DNA from: Prorocentrum cordatum
Lineage: Eukaryota; Sar; Dinophyceae; Prorocentrales; Prorocentraceae
Length of the DNA: 64,000 bases
Direction: 5' to 3'
NCBI GenBank assembly: GCA_963575745.1
Contig: CAUYUJ010010446.1
Span: 419,501 to 483,500 of the forward strand
Numbering within the stretch: the first letter of the stretch is position 1; each line of letters begins with the position of its first letter. This document shows positions 1 through 11,640 of this stretch, piece by piece. The notes beneath the pieces were generated by a model. That model worked only from the letters and a program-made list of their open reading frames with translations, had not been told where the DNA came from and made no database searches. A program made the translations under genes and the position numbers.

Positions 1-306
1 ATTCCTGCCCGCGAAACCGTCCCTGACCCCCCACCGTGCCCCGGCATCTTCCACGCCCAGACTCTCTGTTTTTGGGACCCCCCCCACTCGACAACTCCTT
101 ATCCGGAACCTACACTGACCCCCCACCGTGTCCCGGCCACCTCCTCGCTGAGACTCTCTGTTTTTGGGGCCCCCCACATGACATTTCCTGGCCCGGAACC
201 GGGACTCATGCCCCCCACCGTGCCCTGGCATCTTCCACGCCCGGACTCTCTGTTCTTGGACCCCCCCACCCGATAGTTCCTGGCAACTGCGACCTCGCAC
301 CCCTTG
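1..306. repeat. 92-bp tandem repeat, about 3.3 copies
   Basis: Units begin at 31, 123 and 215, each opening with CCACCGTGCC or a one-base variant, with the tail of an earlier copy at 1-30. Every unit carries a shared block ACTCTCTGTT near its middle. The array runs off the left edge, so its full length is unknown. No protein-like reading was recognised across it. Confidence 0.85.
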
Positions 307-419
307 TGACATCTCCAGGCGTGTGAGATCTGTCCCCGCATATAATGCTCCCCAGGGGACCCCAGACCATGAATTCGAGAAGAGGGGGGGAAGGCAGGCC
401 CAGCGCCACCGCGTCATGG

Positions 420-1060
420 GAGAGTTGCGAACCCCAGAACAAGCCAAGCGACCCACTAAGACTCCCCAAGACGCTCCGAATGGGCCCCAAGCCGCCAGAA
501 AATGACCCCAAGTTGCTCGGGATGTCCCCAACATGGCCTCTCAAGCTCCAAGCAAGCCCAAGAGGTCCCAAGAAGCCTCCAAGAGATCCTGACGAGCGCC
601 CCGAGAAGCCAAAATCGTCGGATTCCTCAATGTAAAACCGCACATGTTTCAAATATGCGACTTTTCGGTTCCCACAGCGCTCATACGGTCCTGAAGGCCC
701 CCCAGACCGCCCCAAGACAGCCCAGAGACACTCGGAAAGCCCTGGAGACGACCCAAGAGAGCTCCACGACAGCCCAAGAGGCGCCCCCGACGGTCCAAGA
801 AACTCCTAAGACATCCTCAAGAGTGGCCCCAAAGCGGAGCCCAAACCTCAACAGTCGAGAAGGAGCCCTCAAGAGGCCACACAAAGCCCCAAGGAGCCCA
901 CAGGACGCATCGAGAGACCCTAAGAACTCCCCCACTCAGTCTGCTCCAAGGAGCCACCGAAAAGCCCCAGCCCAAAAACAATCTACAAAAGAACACGAGA
1001 GGCCCCCTGGAAGCCCCAACAACCCCGAAAGAGCCGCGAAAATCGACAGCACACGCTCCA
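420..1060. repeat. CCAAGA-type degenerate minisatellite array (locus 1)
   Basis: The stretch is built from variants of CCCCAAGA and GGCCC spaced about 9 to 13 bases apart, so all frames on both strands stay partly open with low-complexity peptides. It is split near 605-690 by a less repetitive block containing CCAAAATCGTCGG and CTTTTCGGTT, which resembles the core between arrays of the same family near 25, 59 and 62 kb. The long open frames here are treated as by-products of the repeat. Confidence 0.75.
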
Positions 1061-1350
1061 AGAGACTCCAAAACGACTGCGGGCATGCGCAGATGCGTTG
1101 ACACAACCCAGACAAACCGCGTTGCTGTGGTTCCTGAACGACATCGGTCTGTGCGCCTACGGACATGAGATAGCAGATCCAAGCCGAGTGCATACCCCTG
1201 TGGTCCATAAAAGCCACCGAGATGCACTGAACCAAAGACTTCTCTGGGGTCGGCGGCAGAGGCGGCAGCCTTTAAATATACAGATATGTGTCGATGCTTG
1301 GGCCAAACAGCGGCGAACTCCGGTTTGAGTGAAGACAGGGAGGAGGAGGA

Positions 1351-1420
1351 GGAAAGGAAAGGAAAGGAAAGGAAAGGAAAGGAAAGGAAAGGAAAGGAAA
1401 GGAAAGGAAAGGAAAGGAAA
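1351..1420. repeat. (GGAAA)n microsatellite, 14 copies
   Basis: Fourteen uninterrupted GGAAA units, preceded by a short AGG run and followed by degenerate purine sequence. Confidence 0.97.
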
Positions 1421-2519
1421 GAAAAGGAAGATGAGTTTCGAATGCACCGCCTCATCTGCGATTCGCGGATATGGCATGGCCCGATGACTTCGAATAGAAG
1501 CTTCACGCCGATGTCATCTGGTTTCGGTCGGTCTGACATGCGCTGCGTAACAGAAGAAGCTGCTCTTTCAGTACAGACCCAGCACCGCCTGAACTGCGGC
1601 ATCGCTCCACTGGTCCTGGCACCAAGCTCGGAAGACTGACTCCACCCTCCACTGTGCCTGTCCCTCTCAGCATGTCACGCAACATTGGGGGCAAGCACAG
1701 CGGGGTGGGTGGAGGGGGAACGGCCTTCTAACAACACATCTTCGTAGCAGAGCGCAGAGGCTTCTAAGAAGGCTTATTAGAAAGCGGAGCGGCTCCTAGA
1801 CTTCTTGCAGGGCCCTCCCCCTCGTACCAACCCTCTGTTCGTGCCGCCAGAACTTCTCGAGGTCTGCGCCACTCTGCGTATGGCCCTGCTGGGTCGAGCC
1901 TCCATCCCTCCATCCCTTTCGACCGACTGCGGCTGATTTGACACGACACCCTCCTACCCTCGCACGTGCAAGCGGACACGGTGCAAGCCAGGATGATTCA
2001 CTTGGCCCATCAACTGCTGCTTGCGCTTGCGCTTGATGTTGTTTTTTTCCGTGCCTCTTGCGCTTGATGTTGTGTACAGGCGGACCACTGGCGAGCCCTC
2101 ATCCCCCCCTCTCATTTGCACATCTCTCTCCCCCCCTCCTCCCCCTCCCTTCTCGTCCCTCCCCCTCCCTTCTCGTCCCTCCCCTCCTCCTCTTCTTCCT
2201 CATCCGTCCTGTCCCCCCTCCTGCAAAAGAGGAGGGGGAGGCAGGAGGGCGACGACTAGAAGACAGTATCGACGAAACCGTGCTCTGCACCCAGTATCTG
2301 TAGGGCTAGAAGGGGCAACAAAATCAAAAGCCAGCAGCGTGGACTGGAGAATACCCGCTGCGGTGTCCTGGCGAAGGACCACCAGCCATGCCTGAAGGCG
2401 GCCTATACCAGCAAATATAAACAGCGTGGATGGTGGAAACGCTCGCAGTGTCAGAGAAAATGGTGAGGATGACGGGGGTAGCGCCAATCATGAGAATGCC
2501 AACGGGCAGCTCAAAATGT
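1421..2519. other. No gene recognised; pyrimidine-rich tract inside
   Basis: No open frame here looks like a protein. A C/T-rich tract lies at about 2118-2222 and contains two adjacent copies of TCCCTCCCCCTCCCTTCTCG-like sequence. Confidence 0.5.
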
Positions 2520-2527
2520 GTGTTCCT

Positions 2528-2710
2528 GGTTGCGGCTGCGGGTGCGGATGCGGGCGCGGTTGCCGTCGGGCGGCCCCCACATGTGTCCCCGGTTGCGGCT
2601 GTGGGTGTAGATGCGGGTGCGGTTACAATCGCCCGTAGGCGGCCCAACATGTGCGTTGCTGCACTTGTGGTTGCGTGTGCAGGCGCCCGCGTACGGCCCA
2701 AACCGTATTC
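2528..2710. repeat. 63-bp imperfect tandem repeat of GGTTGCGGCTG
   Basis: Two clear units begin with GGTTGCGGCTG at 2528 and 2591. A third, more diverged copy starts near 2669. The spacing of 63 is a multiple of three, so a glycine/cysteine or valine/alanine-rich peptide stays open, but nothing else supports coding. Confidence 0.7.
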
Positions 2711-2825
2711 CTCAAGATGCCCCGGCACATCAATCATTCAGCCAACCAAATAGTCAGCCGGCCTACACGAAAGTAACCTCAGCTCCGCATGGAAAGACCA
2801 AACACCCTCGACCTTCGACCCTCGA

Positions 2826-2938
2826 TCTTGCTCCTCCTCCTCCTCCTGCTGCTGCTCCTCCTCCTCCTGGTCCTGCTCCTGCTCCTCCTCCTGCTCCTCC
2901 TCCTCCTCCACCTCCTCCTCCACCTCCTCCTCCTCTTG
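2826..2938. repeat. (CTC)n microsatellite with CTG variants
   Basis: Imperfect run of CTC triplets interrupted by CTG. It opens frames of poly-leucine on one strand and glutamate/glycine on the other, which are not taken as genes. Confidence 0.95.
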
Positions 2939-2939
2939 G

Positions 2940-4560
2940 CATGCAAAAGAACGGTCCTGGTGGAAACGAGTCCTGCACGCCAGGGCTTCCCCCGGGACTG
3001 GCCTTTCATCATTGACAGTTTGCAGCGTGTTCTTTTAGTCTAGAGTCTAGAGTATGGCAAATCTACTTGCATGGCATGGTGCTCTTCCACCCCCCCTCCC
3101 CATCCCCTTCCGCCGCCTTTTCAGGCAGCGCTGGGCCGACAAGGCGTGCAAGTGAGTCCCGACATGCGTGAAGTCCATACTCAGATTTCTGTTCGGGCCT
3201 CGCCACGTCCCCCCTCCTCCCATCCAAGCAGGCTTGCCAGAGTCTGGAGATAAAGGCCTCTTTCTGGGCGGTCCTGGGTCCCAGGACGGGCCCTGGCAGC
3301 CCGAAAACGGTGAAGGCCTGCGGGGCCGACTTCCTCCAGGATCCTCTTGTCTTCAGTTTGCTCGATATTCGATCCTGGATGCTCCCCTGCGCCCTGAGCG
3401 TGGATCTCGCCTTCTGGCGAAACCGCGGGCGAGCCCTCCTCCCCCACATTCCTCCTGCGCCTCGTCCCCCTCTCTCATCCTTCCTCCTCCTGCCGCACTC
3501 CTCCGCCGTTTGCTCTTCCTCCTCCATTCCTCCATCTGTTCCTCCTCCTCCCTCCTCCACCTCCTCCCTCCTCCTCCTCCGCCCTTTTCCCCACTCCCTG
3601 GAGGGGCAGGGGACGACGACGACCACCACCACCACCGCCACGACCGACGGCGACAGCGCTGGCGGCGGCGGCCACGACTTTGTCGCCAGTCGTGGTCGGT
3701 CGTCGGTCGCCCGCGCTGCCCTGAGACGATCAACGCAACCTAGAGCGTGTCGACATGGAACTCGACACGTAGACTTCGAACGTAAATCTGGCGCGATACA
3801 TCCGTGGGCCAACTCGCTATACACCGACACGCAACAGGTCTGACCCAGACGTTTCGACACACGGTACGTGCTGCGCTTCAGAACGGGCGTTTCAGGGCAT
3901 CTAAGCGCCTGATACGTGCTAAACGTCCAACAGCTTCATCGAAGCCCGTCCGCGCTCGCCCGCGTGCGCGCGGCCAGCCGCGGCGCGCGGTCCTCCAGCG
4001 AGCCGTCGGGCAGCGGGCAGCCCCAGAGGTCGAGCAGGCCCGCTTGTCCCCGCCCGCGGCGGGGCGCGTTGGGCGAGCGGGGGTCTACTCCACCCTCCGT
4101 TCTGACGCTGCCACGACCTGGGCCTCAACGTTGCGTATTATGTACGCGACCCTCCTCCATGAAGCAGAACGCCCACTGCTGCCCAACGGCAGCAGTCCCA
4201 ACATCCAGATGACCGTCTCGCCTCACTCCCCCCTCCTCCTGCTCCCCCTCCAGGGGGACGCGAACCACAAACCCAAATGCACCGACCCTGGCCTGGCCGA
4301 TCCTGGCGGCGCAGACGCCTTTCTGGCCCATGCAGGAGGGCGTATACACCGGTCTCAGGCCCAGGACGGGCCTGCCCTGGCCAGGCTCGGAATACGTTGG
4401 TGAATCATTGGCGTACCCCGATTGTTTCACGCCGTGCGCGCAGCCCGCCCGACCACAACGGCCAGAAGCTGGCGCACTCCCACACCGCCTCATAAACGAA
4501 GCGGGCCCCCAAAAGCGACACGCCGAGCCGCGGCCGCTCCCAGGAGGGGGTGCGCCGGCC
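2940..4560. other. No gene recognised
   Basis: A pyrimidine-rich stretch at about 3430-3600 and an AC-rich triplet run near 3615-3645 are the only structures. Open frames in both directions are arginine- or proline-rich and show no family motif. Confidence 0.45.
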
Positions 4561-4574
4561 AGGGCTGGCGGGAA

Positions 4575-4796
4575 CTCCTCCTCCTCCTCCTTCTCCTTTT
4601 CCCTCTCCTGCTCCTCCTCCTCCTCCTACTTCTCCTGCTCTTCCTCCTGCTCCTCCTCCTCCTCCTCCTCCACCTGCTCCTGCTTCCGTGCCAGCCTCAG
4701 CGCCCATTGGAGCGCGGCTGCGCCAACAGCGTCTTATCCTCCTCCTCCTCCTCCTCCTCCTCTTCCTCCTCCTCCTCCTCCTCCTCCTCCTCATAA
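4575..4796. repeat. (TCC)n microsatellite, two blocks
   Basis: Two TCC-rich blocks (about 4575-4680 and 4735-4796) are separated by some 55 bases of ordinary sequence. Confidence 0.95.
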
Positions 4797-4924
4797 TCGT
4801 CATTATTATCCATCCCTTTCCTTAAGCACTGGCCCTTGTAAATCACTCTTGTCGCCCCCCACCAGACGTGTCGGTAAAGCGTCCTGGGCGTTTTGCTTGA
4901 GACTGAACTTCGGAATTCACAACA

Positions 4925-5225
4925 ATCTTACGGATGGAGGGCGGGCCGTTTTCAACATGTGGCTCTCGTCTTAGTTAGTGCCGCGAACACTCGCTTTTGA
5001 CATTTTGCACTAGTGTCACCGGTGGAGGCCGGGGCGTTCTCAAAGTGTGGCTCTCGCCTTACCGCCGAGCGCATTCATCTTCATCATGGATCGAGAGCGG
5101 CAGATGTTCAAAATGCAGTTCTCGCGTCGCCGCCGTGCACATTCGTTGTGAAGTGTGCGACAGCTTCAAGGATGGAAGAGGGCTCGTTTTCAACATGTTG
5201 TTCTCATTTTAGCACCGCGCACATG
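4925..5225. repeat. Diverged tandem repeat of roughly 65-90 bp
   Basis: The phrase GATGGAGGGCGGGCCGTTTT, followed by CAACATGTGGCTCTCG, recurs in degraded form near 4933, 5021, 5086 and 5170, each time before a CCGCG-ACA block. The copies vary in length and have many substitutions, so this is an old array. Confidence 0.6.
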
Positions 5226-5267
5226 TATCCAAAACGTTCGAAGTGAGGTTAAGAATTCGTATGGCTG

Positions 5268-5470
5268 GAGTCCCAGGAACGGCGTTCAGGCACGATTCAG
5301 GATTGTCAGGATGCAACAGTCACGTTGATTCGCTGTGGTGAAATCCCAGCAATGGTGTTCTGTCACGATTCAGAGTTGTCAGGACGCAATAATTATGTTG
5401 ACCCGCGGTGCTGAAGCCCCAGGAATGGCGCTTGCACGCGATTGAGGAGTCTCAAGTTTCCAACGGGGCA
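5268..5470. repeat. 73-bp tandem repeat, about 2.7 copies
   Basis: CCCAGGAA or CCCAGCAA followed by a TGG-like block recurs at 5272, 5345 and 5418, an exact 73-base spacing. Units share CACGATTCAG and TTGTCAGGA. The unit length happens to equal that of the array at 29,985, but the sequences are only weakly alike. Confidence 0.75.
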
Positions 5471-7055
5471 CTTCCCACAATGAAAACAACTTCGTGCAGG
5501 CACCAATAACCTGGGAACTTGGAGGGAAGATTTATGGAGGAAGGGTTTATTGCAACATCGTTACGGCGTCTTGGGTTTGCACTGGTCCTCCTCCTCCTCC
5601 TCCTCCTCCTCCAGGGTTGCTAGGTTCTGCCCCCGACCGTCGAGGATCGAGGACGGAAGTCCCCTGGACGACTTCGGATGGTTTTCGCCGTTTTTTTCCC
5701 CGCAACGACCACGGGTTCATGACAGCGTTCGGCGGTGGAACAGCCCTGGTGCGACAAAAGTGTTGCAAAATACACTACAAACGCGCACGAGTGCCATGTT
5801 CAAATTTCGTGTGAAACGGCCCAACATTGAGCACAACGGCTCGGGTCCGAAACGCTGTGTTTTCACGAGTGCGACGCATTCCCCCAGCTACGCGCCAGCA
5901 ACACTCTGTCATGATGCCTCGCCGTCGCAAGCACACATCGTGCCTGGTAGGCGCTGTCTGGCCCGAGGAGGGGGAGAGAGGCGCGAGGAGAGAGGAGGGA
6001 GGCGCGCAGGGGAGGGCGAGGACGAGGAAGAGGACAGCGCTACCTCAGGGACCAGCCTCCAATCGAAGATAGGCCGGGTCGCTCGAAATTGGCCTGCTGT
6101 CTGTCGAAGGCGCTGGCCAGCACGAGCCTACTTATACGAATTCCAACTTTAAACGTATCTGTCAGATCGGACAAATGCTGTGTGCAAAGCTTGCAGGGTC
6201 CAATGGTCCATCCAAAAATCTGAAACGTAGACTGGTCATGCCCCAGCACTCGGAAGTCCCCCGCGCGTGCAGCTCCAGTCGGAGCGAATCAAATACACCA
6301 TCACGCTATCAGAAGGTGGAGAAGCAGCGGCGGCGGCAGCGGCAGGGAGGGAGAGAGGGAGGACGACGGGATAAACTGGCGACCTACGTACAGAACCACA
6401 CTAACAGTGGACTGCTCTTGCTGCATCCTCCGTTCAGGAGGTTGTCCAAACCTGGAGTTCCCAGCATTCGGGGACGAACGAGGAAGGGACAGGCAGAGGA
6501 GGCGGAAAGCAGGCCCACCACGGCAGGGTAAGCCAGCGCTCCGCTCCCGGGAGGCAAGGGCGGGAGGAAAAAGACAAGGGAAAAGGGCAGCACCAATCGG
6601 CTGCGCAGCACCGCGCGCCCCCCAGTCCATCGGCCACGCGGCCGGGACAAGAGACACGCTAAGCAAGCGCGAGCGACAACATTCGGTATCGCACAAAACG
6701 GCTGCAACAAAGTATGGCCCTGTTTCTCCGCCAGGCCAAGAGCCTATCGCGCCACGGTTGAATCGGAGGGGGAGGAAGGGAGGCGAGGGAGGAGGAGGAC
6801 GAGGGCAGAAGCCCGCAGACTTAGCTACAGTGACCGCTGGCGGCGTGGCTGCTGAGCGCGCGCGCGTGCGCGCGCAGCGGCAGACGCGGCGGGGTGGCCG
6901 CGGACCAGCTCCAGAACGATCTGCCCGAGCGTCGCTGCGGCGGGTGTTCTGGGCCTTGCGGCGCGTCTCGCCCGACAGCGCGCCAAGTACACCGCCGCGG
7001 TGTGAATGACCGAACGCAGGACGAAGTCCGCGGGCAGGCTCGTTAGGGGGAGGAG
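5471..7055. other. No gene recognised
   Basis: Holds a short (CCT)n run at about 5586-5612 and purine-rich stretches near 5970-6040 and 6320-6365. An alternating CG run of about 20 bases sits near 6858-6880. No reading frame has family-like sequence. Confidence 0.45.
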
Positions 7056-7059
7056 AGGA

Positions 7060-8365
7060 GAAGGAAATCCAAGCGGGGCGCCGTGGAATGAGGGATCGCG
7101 AAGCTCCGCCACGCGAGCTCCCGGACCACCCGGCAACCTGCATAGCGTTCAATAGGATCCTCGCAAGCGCACCCACAAAGACAGCAAGAGCCGCGCTGCT
7201 GGAAGCGCCGGCCCGTGCACCATCCATTGAACCATGTGCGTAAGAGAGCGGCTCTGACCCGCGGCGGGGGGCGCACATGACCTGCCGCGCACGCGGGGCG
7301 CGCGGGGCCGGCGGCAAAAAATCTAGGCGCCAACGCTGCATCCGGCGCCGCATGAAGCGCTCCGCCTCCTCCACCGACGCCTCCTGCACGATGGTGAGGC
7401 ACGTCCGTTGCCACAACTTGCGGCGCTTCTTGGCGCGGGCGTCGACATCCGGTGACGTCCAGAGCGCCGCAGCAAGCGGAACGCCCGCAAGCGTGGCCGA
7501 ATTTCAGGCTACGGAAACAGGCTGCGCCACGCTGGTCCCGGGCAGGCTGTGCTGCCCGGCGGAAGGGGGCGAGGACGGGAGAAGCAGGCAGACGACGACG
7601 GACGTCCAGGCGGGAGGCCAAGGCCGGCGGGGCGGCGGGCGGGCAGGCACAAGAGGGGCCAGGCGGGGACAGCAGGCAGGGAGCAGGAGGAACGGAAAGG
7701 GAGGGAAGCAGGAGGAAGAGGAGGAGGAGGAGGAGGAGGAGGAGGAGGAGGAGGAGGAGGAGAAGAACAGGAGGGAAAGCAGCGACCGCAAGCAGACAGG
7801 CTGGGCCAGGGGCCAGGAGAGAAGAGCCACCCGCGACGAGGCCACGGACCCTACGGCGGCGACCTGGGCGAGGTGGCCGCCCGAGCCCAGCACGATGCGG
7901 CTTGGTGGGGATTGCCCTCTGCGGGATCCATCCACCGCCCCGCCGAGGAAGGGCCAGACGGCGCGGGCGCGGGCGTCGTCGTCGAGCTCCGTGTGGGCGG
8001 CCCCCTCAATGCGCTCCCGCACCCGGCGCGCAGTCCAGCCCAACTCCTCGAAGTGCGAGGTGGCGGCGTCCAAGTGCAAGATGGTGGCGCTCTTGGGCCA
8101 GCCGTCCCAGCCCGTCCGGCGGAGCTCTAAGTCGCAATCTGGCCCTTCGAAGCTCCCGGGCCCGGCGCGTCGTCTGCAGGCCACCCTCGTTCGTGGCTTC
8201 GTGCCGGGCCACGCGGAAGCGGGCCGCCAGCGAGAGCTTCGCAAGCTCGGGAACGTTGCCGGAAAAACACATCGAACTCGGATCCCGCAGAATGGACGGG
8301 GAGATCCGCCCGCTGAGGATGTAGATCCAGCCGAGGTTTCGCGGCGCATTGCGCTTGGCAATGAG
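7060..8365 (-). pseudogene. Exon-like pieces of an unrecognised protein gene
   Basis: Reading the minus strand, about 8200-7850 gives a well-formed globular-looking stretch including SATILHLDAATSHFEELGW and RVRERIEGAAH. About 7520-7060, in the same frame, gives KKRRKLWQRTCLTIVQEAS followed by a charged helix. Between them lies a (GGA)n tract read as poly-serine and one stop near 7504, which looks like an intron with a microsatellite or a broken frame. The helix-rich FEELGW segment faintly recalls mTERF-type repeats, but I cannot establish that. A third piece in another frame at about 8380-8250 reads AHLIAKRNAPRNLGWIYIL. No start, end or splice sites can be fixed, and it may instead be the tail of the retroelement immediately upstream. 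Confidence 0.4.
7719..7763. repeat. (GGA)n microsatellite
   Basis: About 15 GGA/GAG triplets, inside the interrupted minus-strand gene pieces. Confidence 0.95.
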
Positions 8366-8519
8366 GTGCGCCAGGGGCACGCTGGTCAGCTTAGGCTACG
8401 CTCTTGTGCCGAAGCTGGGCCACGGTTGGTGAGATGCGCATTGGTGCCAGTGCATCCTGCTGTGCTCCATTGCCGCCTGTATAAATTAAGCATGGGGCTT
8501 CCTCCCTGGAGGTCGTAGC

Positions 8520-9345
8520 ACGGGTCCAATGGGATGCAGAACTCCGCGGTGTCGTCTTCCATGTCCCAATGTTCGCGGTCTCGTGGTTGTGTTCATCTGT
8601 GGTGGATGGCGTCCATGATGGCGCGGGCGAGTAGTCTCGGCGGCGCACGCCTTGGCGGTGGCGCTCTTCCACGAGCCGCCAGGGCTCACTCCAATTAATG
8701 GGGGGTGGTAGCCTATGTCGTGGTTGCATTTTCCGTGGTTGGGGAGTCGCGTTATCGCCCGTCGTGCGTCTGGCACTTGCACTGCGAGGCGCGCGGCAGG
8801 CTTCGCGGCTATCTGTCCAGCCATGCATTGGTCGAAGGTGATGACGGCCACCCCCGTCAATTCGAATCAGGTGTGTTAGCTCTGGCCGTAGCAAGCTGCT
8901 TGCTGCGCGCTCACCGCTGACTGTGGCGAGGTGTTCCATGATCATGGGGGCGCCCGTGTTGATGCATGTGTGCGAAGCGGATTGTGGTGCACAGTAGCTG
9001 GCTGCCGCTGTGTAATTGATCGAACTCACGCAGTGACAGATGTTGTAGTCCCCGTTGCTGTTGTCGGCTTCTCAGAGGTCGTGGCTGGTGTCTTAAGTAG
9101 TCCACATTGCCGTGCCGCGCAGCGCCCCATGTCTCGCAGGGTGGTGCAGCTATGGTCGCGGCGACGCGGCCGTGTAGGAGCTGGTCTCTCCGATATTGCA
9201 TGGTTTCCCATCGAGTGGGGCCTTCCGTAATTTTGCCGTGGGTGATGTCGATGGAAAGTGTTGCGATGCTGCTGCCGTTGAGGTTGAGGGACTCTATCCA
9301 TTGTTGCATGTCGCCTCTGCGTCTGTGCCCACTGTAGAAATGTAA
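8520..9345 (-). pseudogene. DNA (cytosine-5)-methyltransferase-like module at the retroelement 3' end
   Basis: The minus strand reads ILHFYSGHRRRGDMQQWI (motif I-like glycine loop, about 9345-9290), then LSIDI (acidic motif II position). Next comes GRVAATIAAPPCETWGAAR at about 9170-9115, whose PPC resembles the catalytic motif IV of C5 methyltransferases. Then follow PRPLRSR and, in the next frame, APMIMEHLATVS near 8960-8925, where EH sits at the place of the ENV motif VI. A third frame gives VITFDQCMAGQIAAKP near 8840-8795 and a Cys/His patch. Frames change 0 to 2 to 1, so it is broken twice. Cytosine methyltransferases captured by dinoflagellate retrotransposons have been reported. Whether this family methylates DNA is unproven, because the residues after PPC differ from the usual PPCQ. 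Confidence 0.65.
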
Positions 9346-9641
9346 AATAACCTGTCGCGAAGTTCCTGCGGGTCTTAGCACGCACTTTCTTCGAGCGGGC
9401 ACACAAAGGATGCATTTCCTCCTCCTCTTCCTCCGCCTCCTCCTCTTCCTCCTCCTCCTCCTTCTCCTCCTTTTCCTCCTCCTCCTCCTGCGCCTCCTCC
9501 TTTTCTTCCTCCTCCTCCTGCTCCTCATCCTCCTCATCCTCCGCTTCCTCCCCCCGCTCCTAGCCCTTTCGATCAGGGTCGGCGGCGCCGGCCGTCAGGC
9601 CTCTCCAATAACCTGTCGCGAAGTTCCTGTGGGTCTTAGCA
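9346..9641. repeat. 35-bp direct repeats flanking a (TCC)n segment
   Basis: A 35-base sequence beginning AATAACCTGTCGCGAAG occurs at 9346-9380 and 9607-9641 with one mismatch. Between them is a TCC-rich microsatellite at about 9416-9556. The offset of 261 bases is a multiple of three, so both copies read RNFATGY in the same minus-strand frame. This looks like an in-frame duplication or insertion inside the element, between the RT tail and the methyltransferase-like module. Confidence 0.85.
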
Positions 9642-10440
9642 TTGGCGCAAGGTCGGGGCTTGTTTCCCGCGGTGCTGTGGCAGGTATCGGTAGCTCTTGT
9701 AGCCCCGTGGTCCTTGACGCACAACGGCGGGAGGTCCGTCTTGTAGCTGGCGATGCGGGCGTGGAGTGGAGGTTGTCCCGCCTTGATGTTGGTTCTTTGC
9801 TCGTCGCGCATGGCCGCCCTGTTCGCTTCTGTGCTCGCCTCGCCATGCCAGTCTGTGTCGCGTTTTCATGGCGCTGCGCATGCGGTGCACGCTAATAGAT
9901 GGTCGACGAGAGTCGTCCGGATTTGTGCTATCCAGTGGTGCATGTAAGTCATCTTGTTTCGCGCGCCCATCTAGTAGGGCGGTCATCTGACGGGCAGTGT
10001 TTTCCCATCTGGACGTAGAAGGCGTTGATCTCAGTGAAGGTGGACACCAATAGCACATGGGCATATTGTCATTGGGGTTGATGTCGGTCATGAGCTGGGG
10101 GGCGAGGTCAGTGCTGTGGTAAGGTCGCAGGCCACTGTGCCATTGTCGTAGGTGCGCATGGTCTCGGTAGTGCCGTGCACTGCGTTGGGTCACCGTCTTG
10201 ACCTGTGAAGTAAGGACTTGGGGCGTCCTGCAAATCGAGCTGAGGGCCGGGGTCGAGGTCCACTGTGGAATGCAGCTTCTGTCCGTCGCCGGGGCGCGTC
10301 CACATCCACAGTAGGTCGTCGTTTCACGCTTGCACCCAGGACGAATTGCGGCTGAGGTTGGCGCCGATGATGCGCAGTGAGATGGTCGGGCCACGTTGCA
10401 GGGGCCGCGGTATGCATAGTAGCCTGAAGATGCGCATGGC
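9560..10440 (-). pseudogene. Retroelement C-terminal extension after the RT
   Basis: Minus-strand pieces in at least two frames continue from the RT, including RPLQRGPTISLRIIGAN around 10.4 kb and SYKTDLPPLCVKDHGATRA around 9.73 kb. The latter has a Cys/His pattern of the kind seen near retroelement C-termini. No enzyme family is recognised. It joins the RT to the methyltransferase-like part but is frame-broken, so its limits are approximate. Confidence 0.5.
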
Positions 10441-11640
10441 GATGTACGACCTGGTCGCATTACCTCGGTAAGTACCTTACCGTTGTTGATCTTCCGGTCG
10501 TCGTAGTTGTGAGCCTTGCATGCAGCTGCCATCCTGTATCCCTTCAGGCACTCGGTCTCAATGGTGTAGAGCTGCCCCTGGTTGAGAGGGTTACAAGTAC
10601 GAGAGCCGTAGGAGAGGACCGAGTTGGTGAGCGCATCGTTGGGGCGTGTATTCTTGTCGACGCCCAGCTGCTTTCGCATGTAAACCTCCTTGCGCAGAGG
10701 GCCCTCTGCTCTTTGTAGCCTTTTGTGTTCTCCGCTGAATGCATGGTCCTTGTCCTCCGTTATATCTAGCGGTGCCTGGCGAGATCTGGTAATTGAAGGA
10801 CTCGTTTGGCTCGCCGAGGTGCTCATTCTCGATGTGCGTGTGATATTGTTTCTGGCAAGTTGTCCCTCGGCTGTTCTGCTCTGGTGTCCGCGTGGAAGTA
10901 GCATGATATTGGTCTTTTTGGCGTGGGGTCGCAGGCCGTGGACCATGTTCCACTTTATTACGAGCTTGGAGAGCGTCTTCACAGTGCTGATGATTTCAGG
11001 CAACGCGTTGCGTCGCATGCGGGCGCAGGCGTTGCTGTCGTCAACGAAGGAGGCGTCAGTGAGCTGTGCTCCTCCGTCCTCGCGATCCCTCGCGTGTAAG
11101 CCCTTCCTGGTGCCATGTGTCGATGTCGATGCGTAAGTTGCGGTTGATCATGCCCTCCGCGATCTGGCGCGTAACCTTTGCACAGACGCAGTTGAAGGTG
11201 GGCTCTGGTGCTGGCGCTCCAGGCCGGGTGCCAGTGCGGGGCGGTGCCATATGGTGGGTCCTTTGGTGGTGGCCCGCATGTCTGTGCGCGTCTTGTAGTA
11301 GTGCGCAGAGGTGCTCATCGTCCACGCCGTGGTTGACCATGGGCGACCATTCCATTGCCATCTGCAGTGCAGGAAGAAAAGGTTCGGGCATGTAGATGTC
11401 GTGTAGCAAGTCATTGAGCTCCTCTGGTGCGCGTGGCAGCTGGAAGACACACTGCAGTACAACTCTGTAGGGGGCGTCCTTGAGGTCCAAGAAAAGGATC
11501 CTAGCCGATTCACATCCCGCTGTGAGGTACTCCATGACGCCGAGGGTCGCATGCGTGACGAAGTCGGTGGACTGGTGGGGTCGTGCGCCCCACTGTGCGT
11601 CTCGAAATAGTTACGCCGAAATATCCTTGAGTCTGGTGCG
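10440..11640 (-). pseudogene. Reverse transcriptase of the LINE-like element
   Basis: The minus strand shows the RT blocks in order. AQWGARPHQSTDF (about 11,600-11,560) is the block before motif A. LFLDLKDAPY with the motif A aspartate lies near 11,487, GTRPG (motif B position) near 11,232-11,218, and FVDDS, the motif C catalytic pair, at about 11,048-11,034. After it come HGLRPHAKKTN and SVLSYGSRTCNPL, typical of LINE thumb regions. Both motif C aspartates are kept. A stop sits near 11,611 just before the QWGARP block, and a one-base shift near 11,090-11,070 separates motif B from motif C, so the enzyme is inactive as written. Confidence 0.88.

Noticed and set aside
36-341. Open frames of 80-96 codons on both strands
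   Set aside because: They run through the 92-bp tandem repeat and have only low-complexity proline/glycine sequence.
7277-8518. 413-codon plus-strand frame
   Set aside because: Arg/Ala/Gly-rich with poly-Glu from the (GGA)n tract. The minus strand of the same region gives better protein-like sequence.
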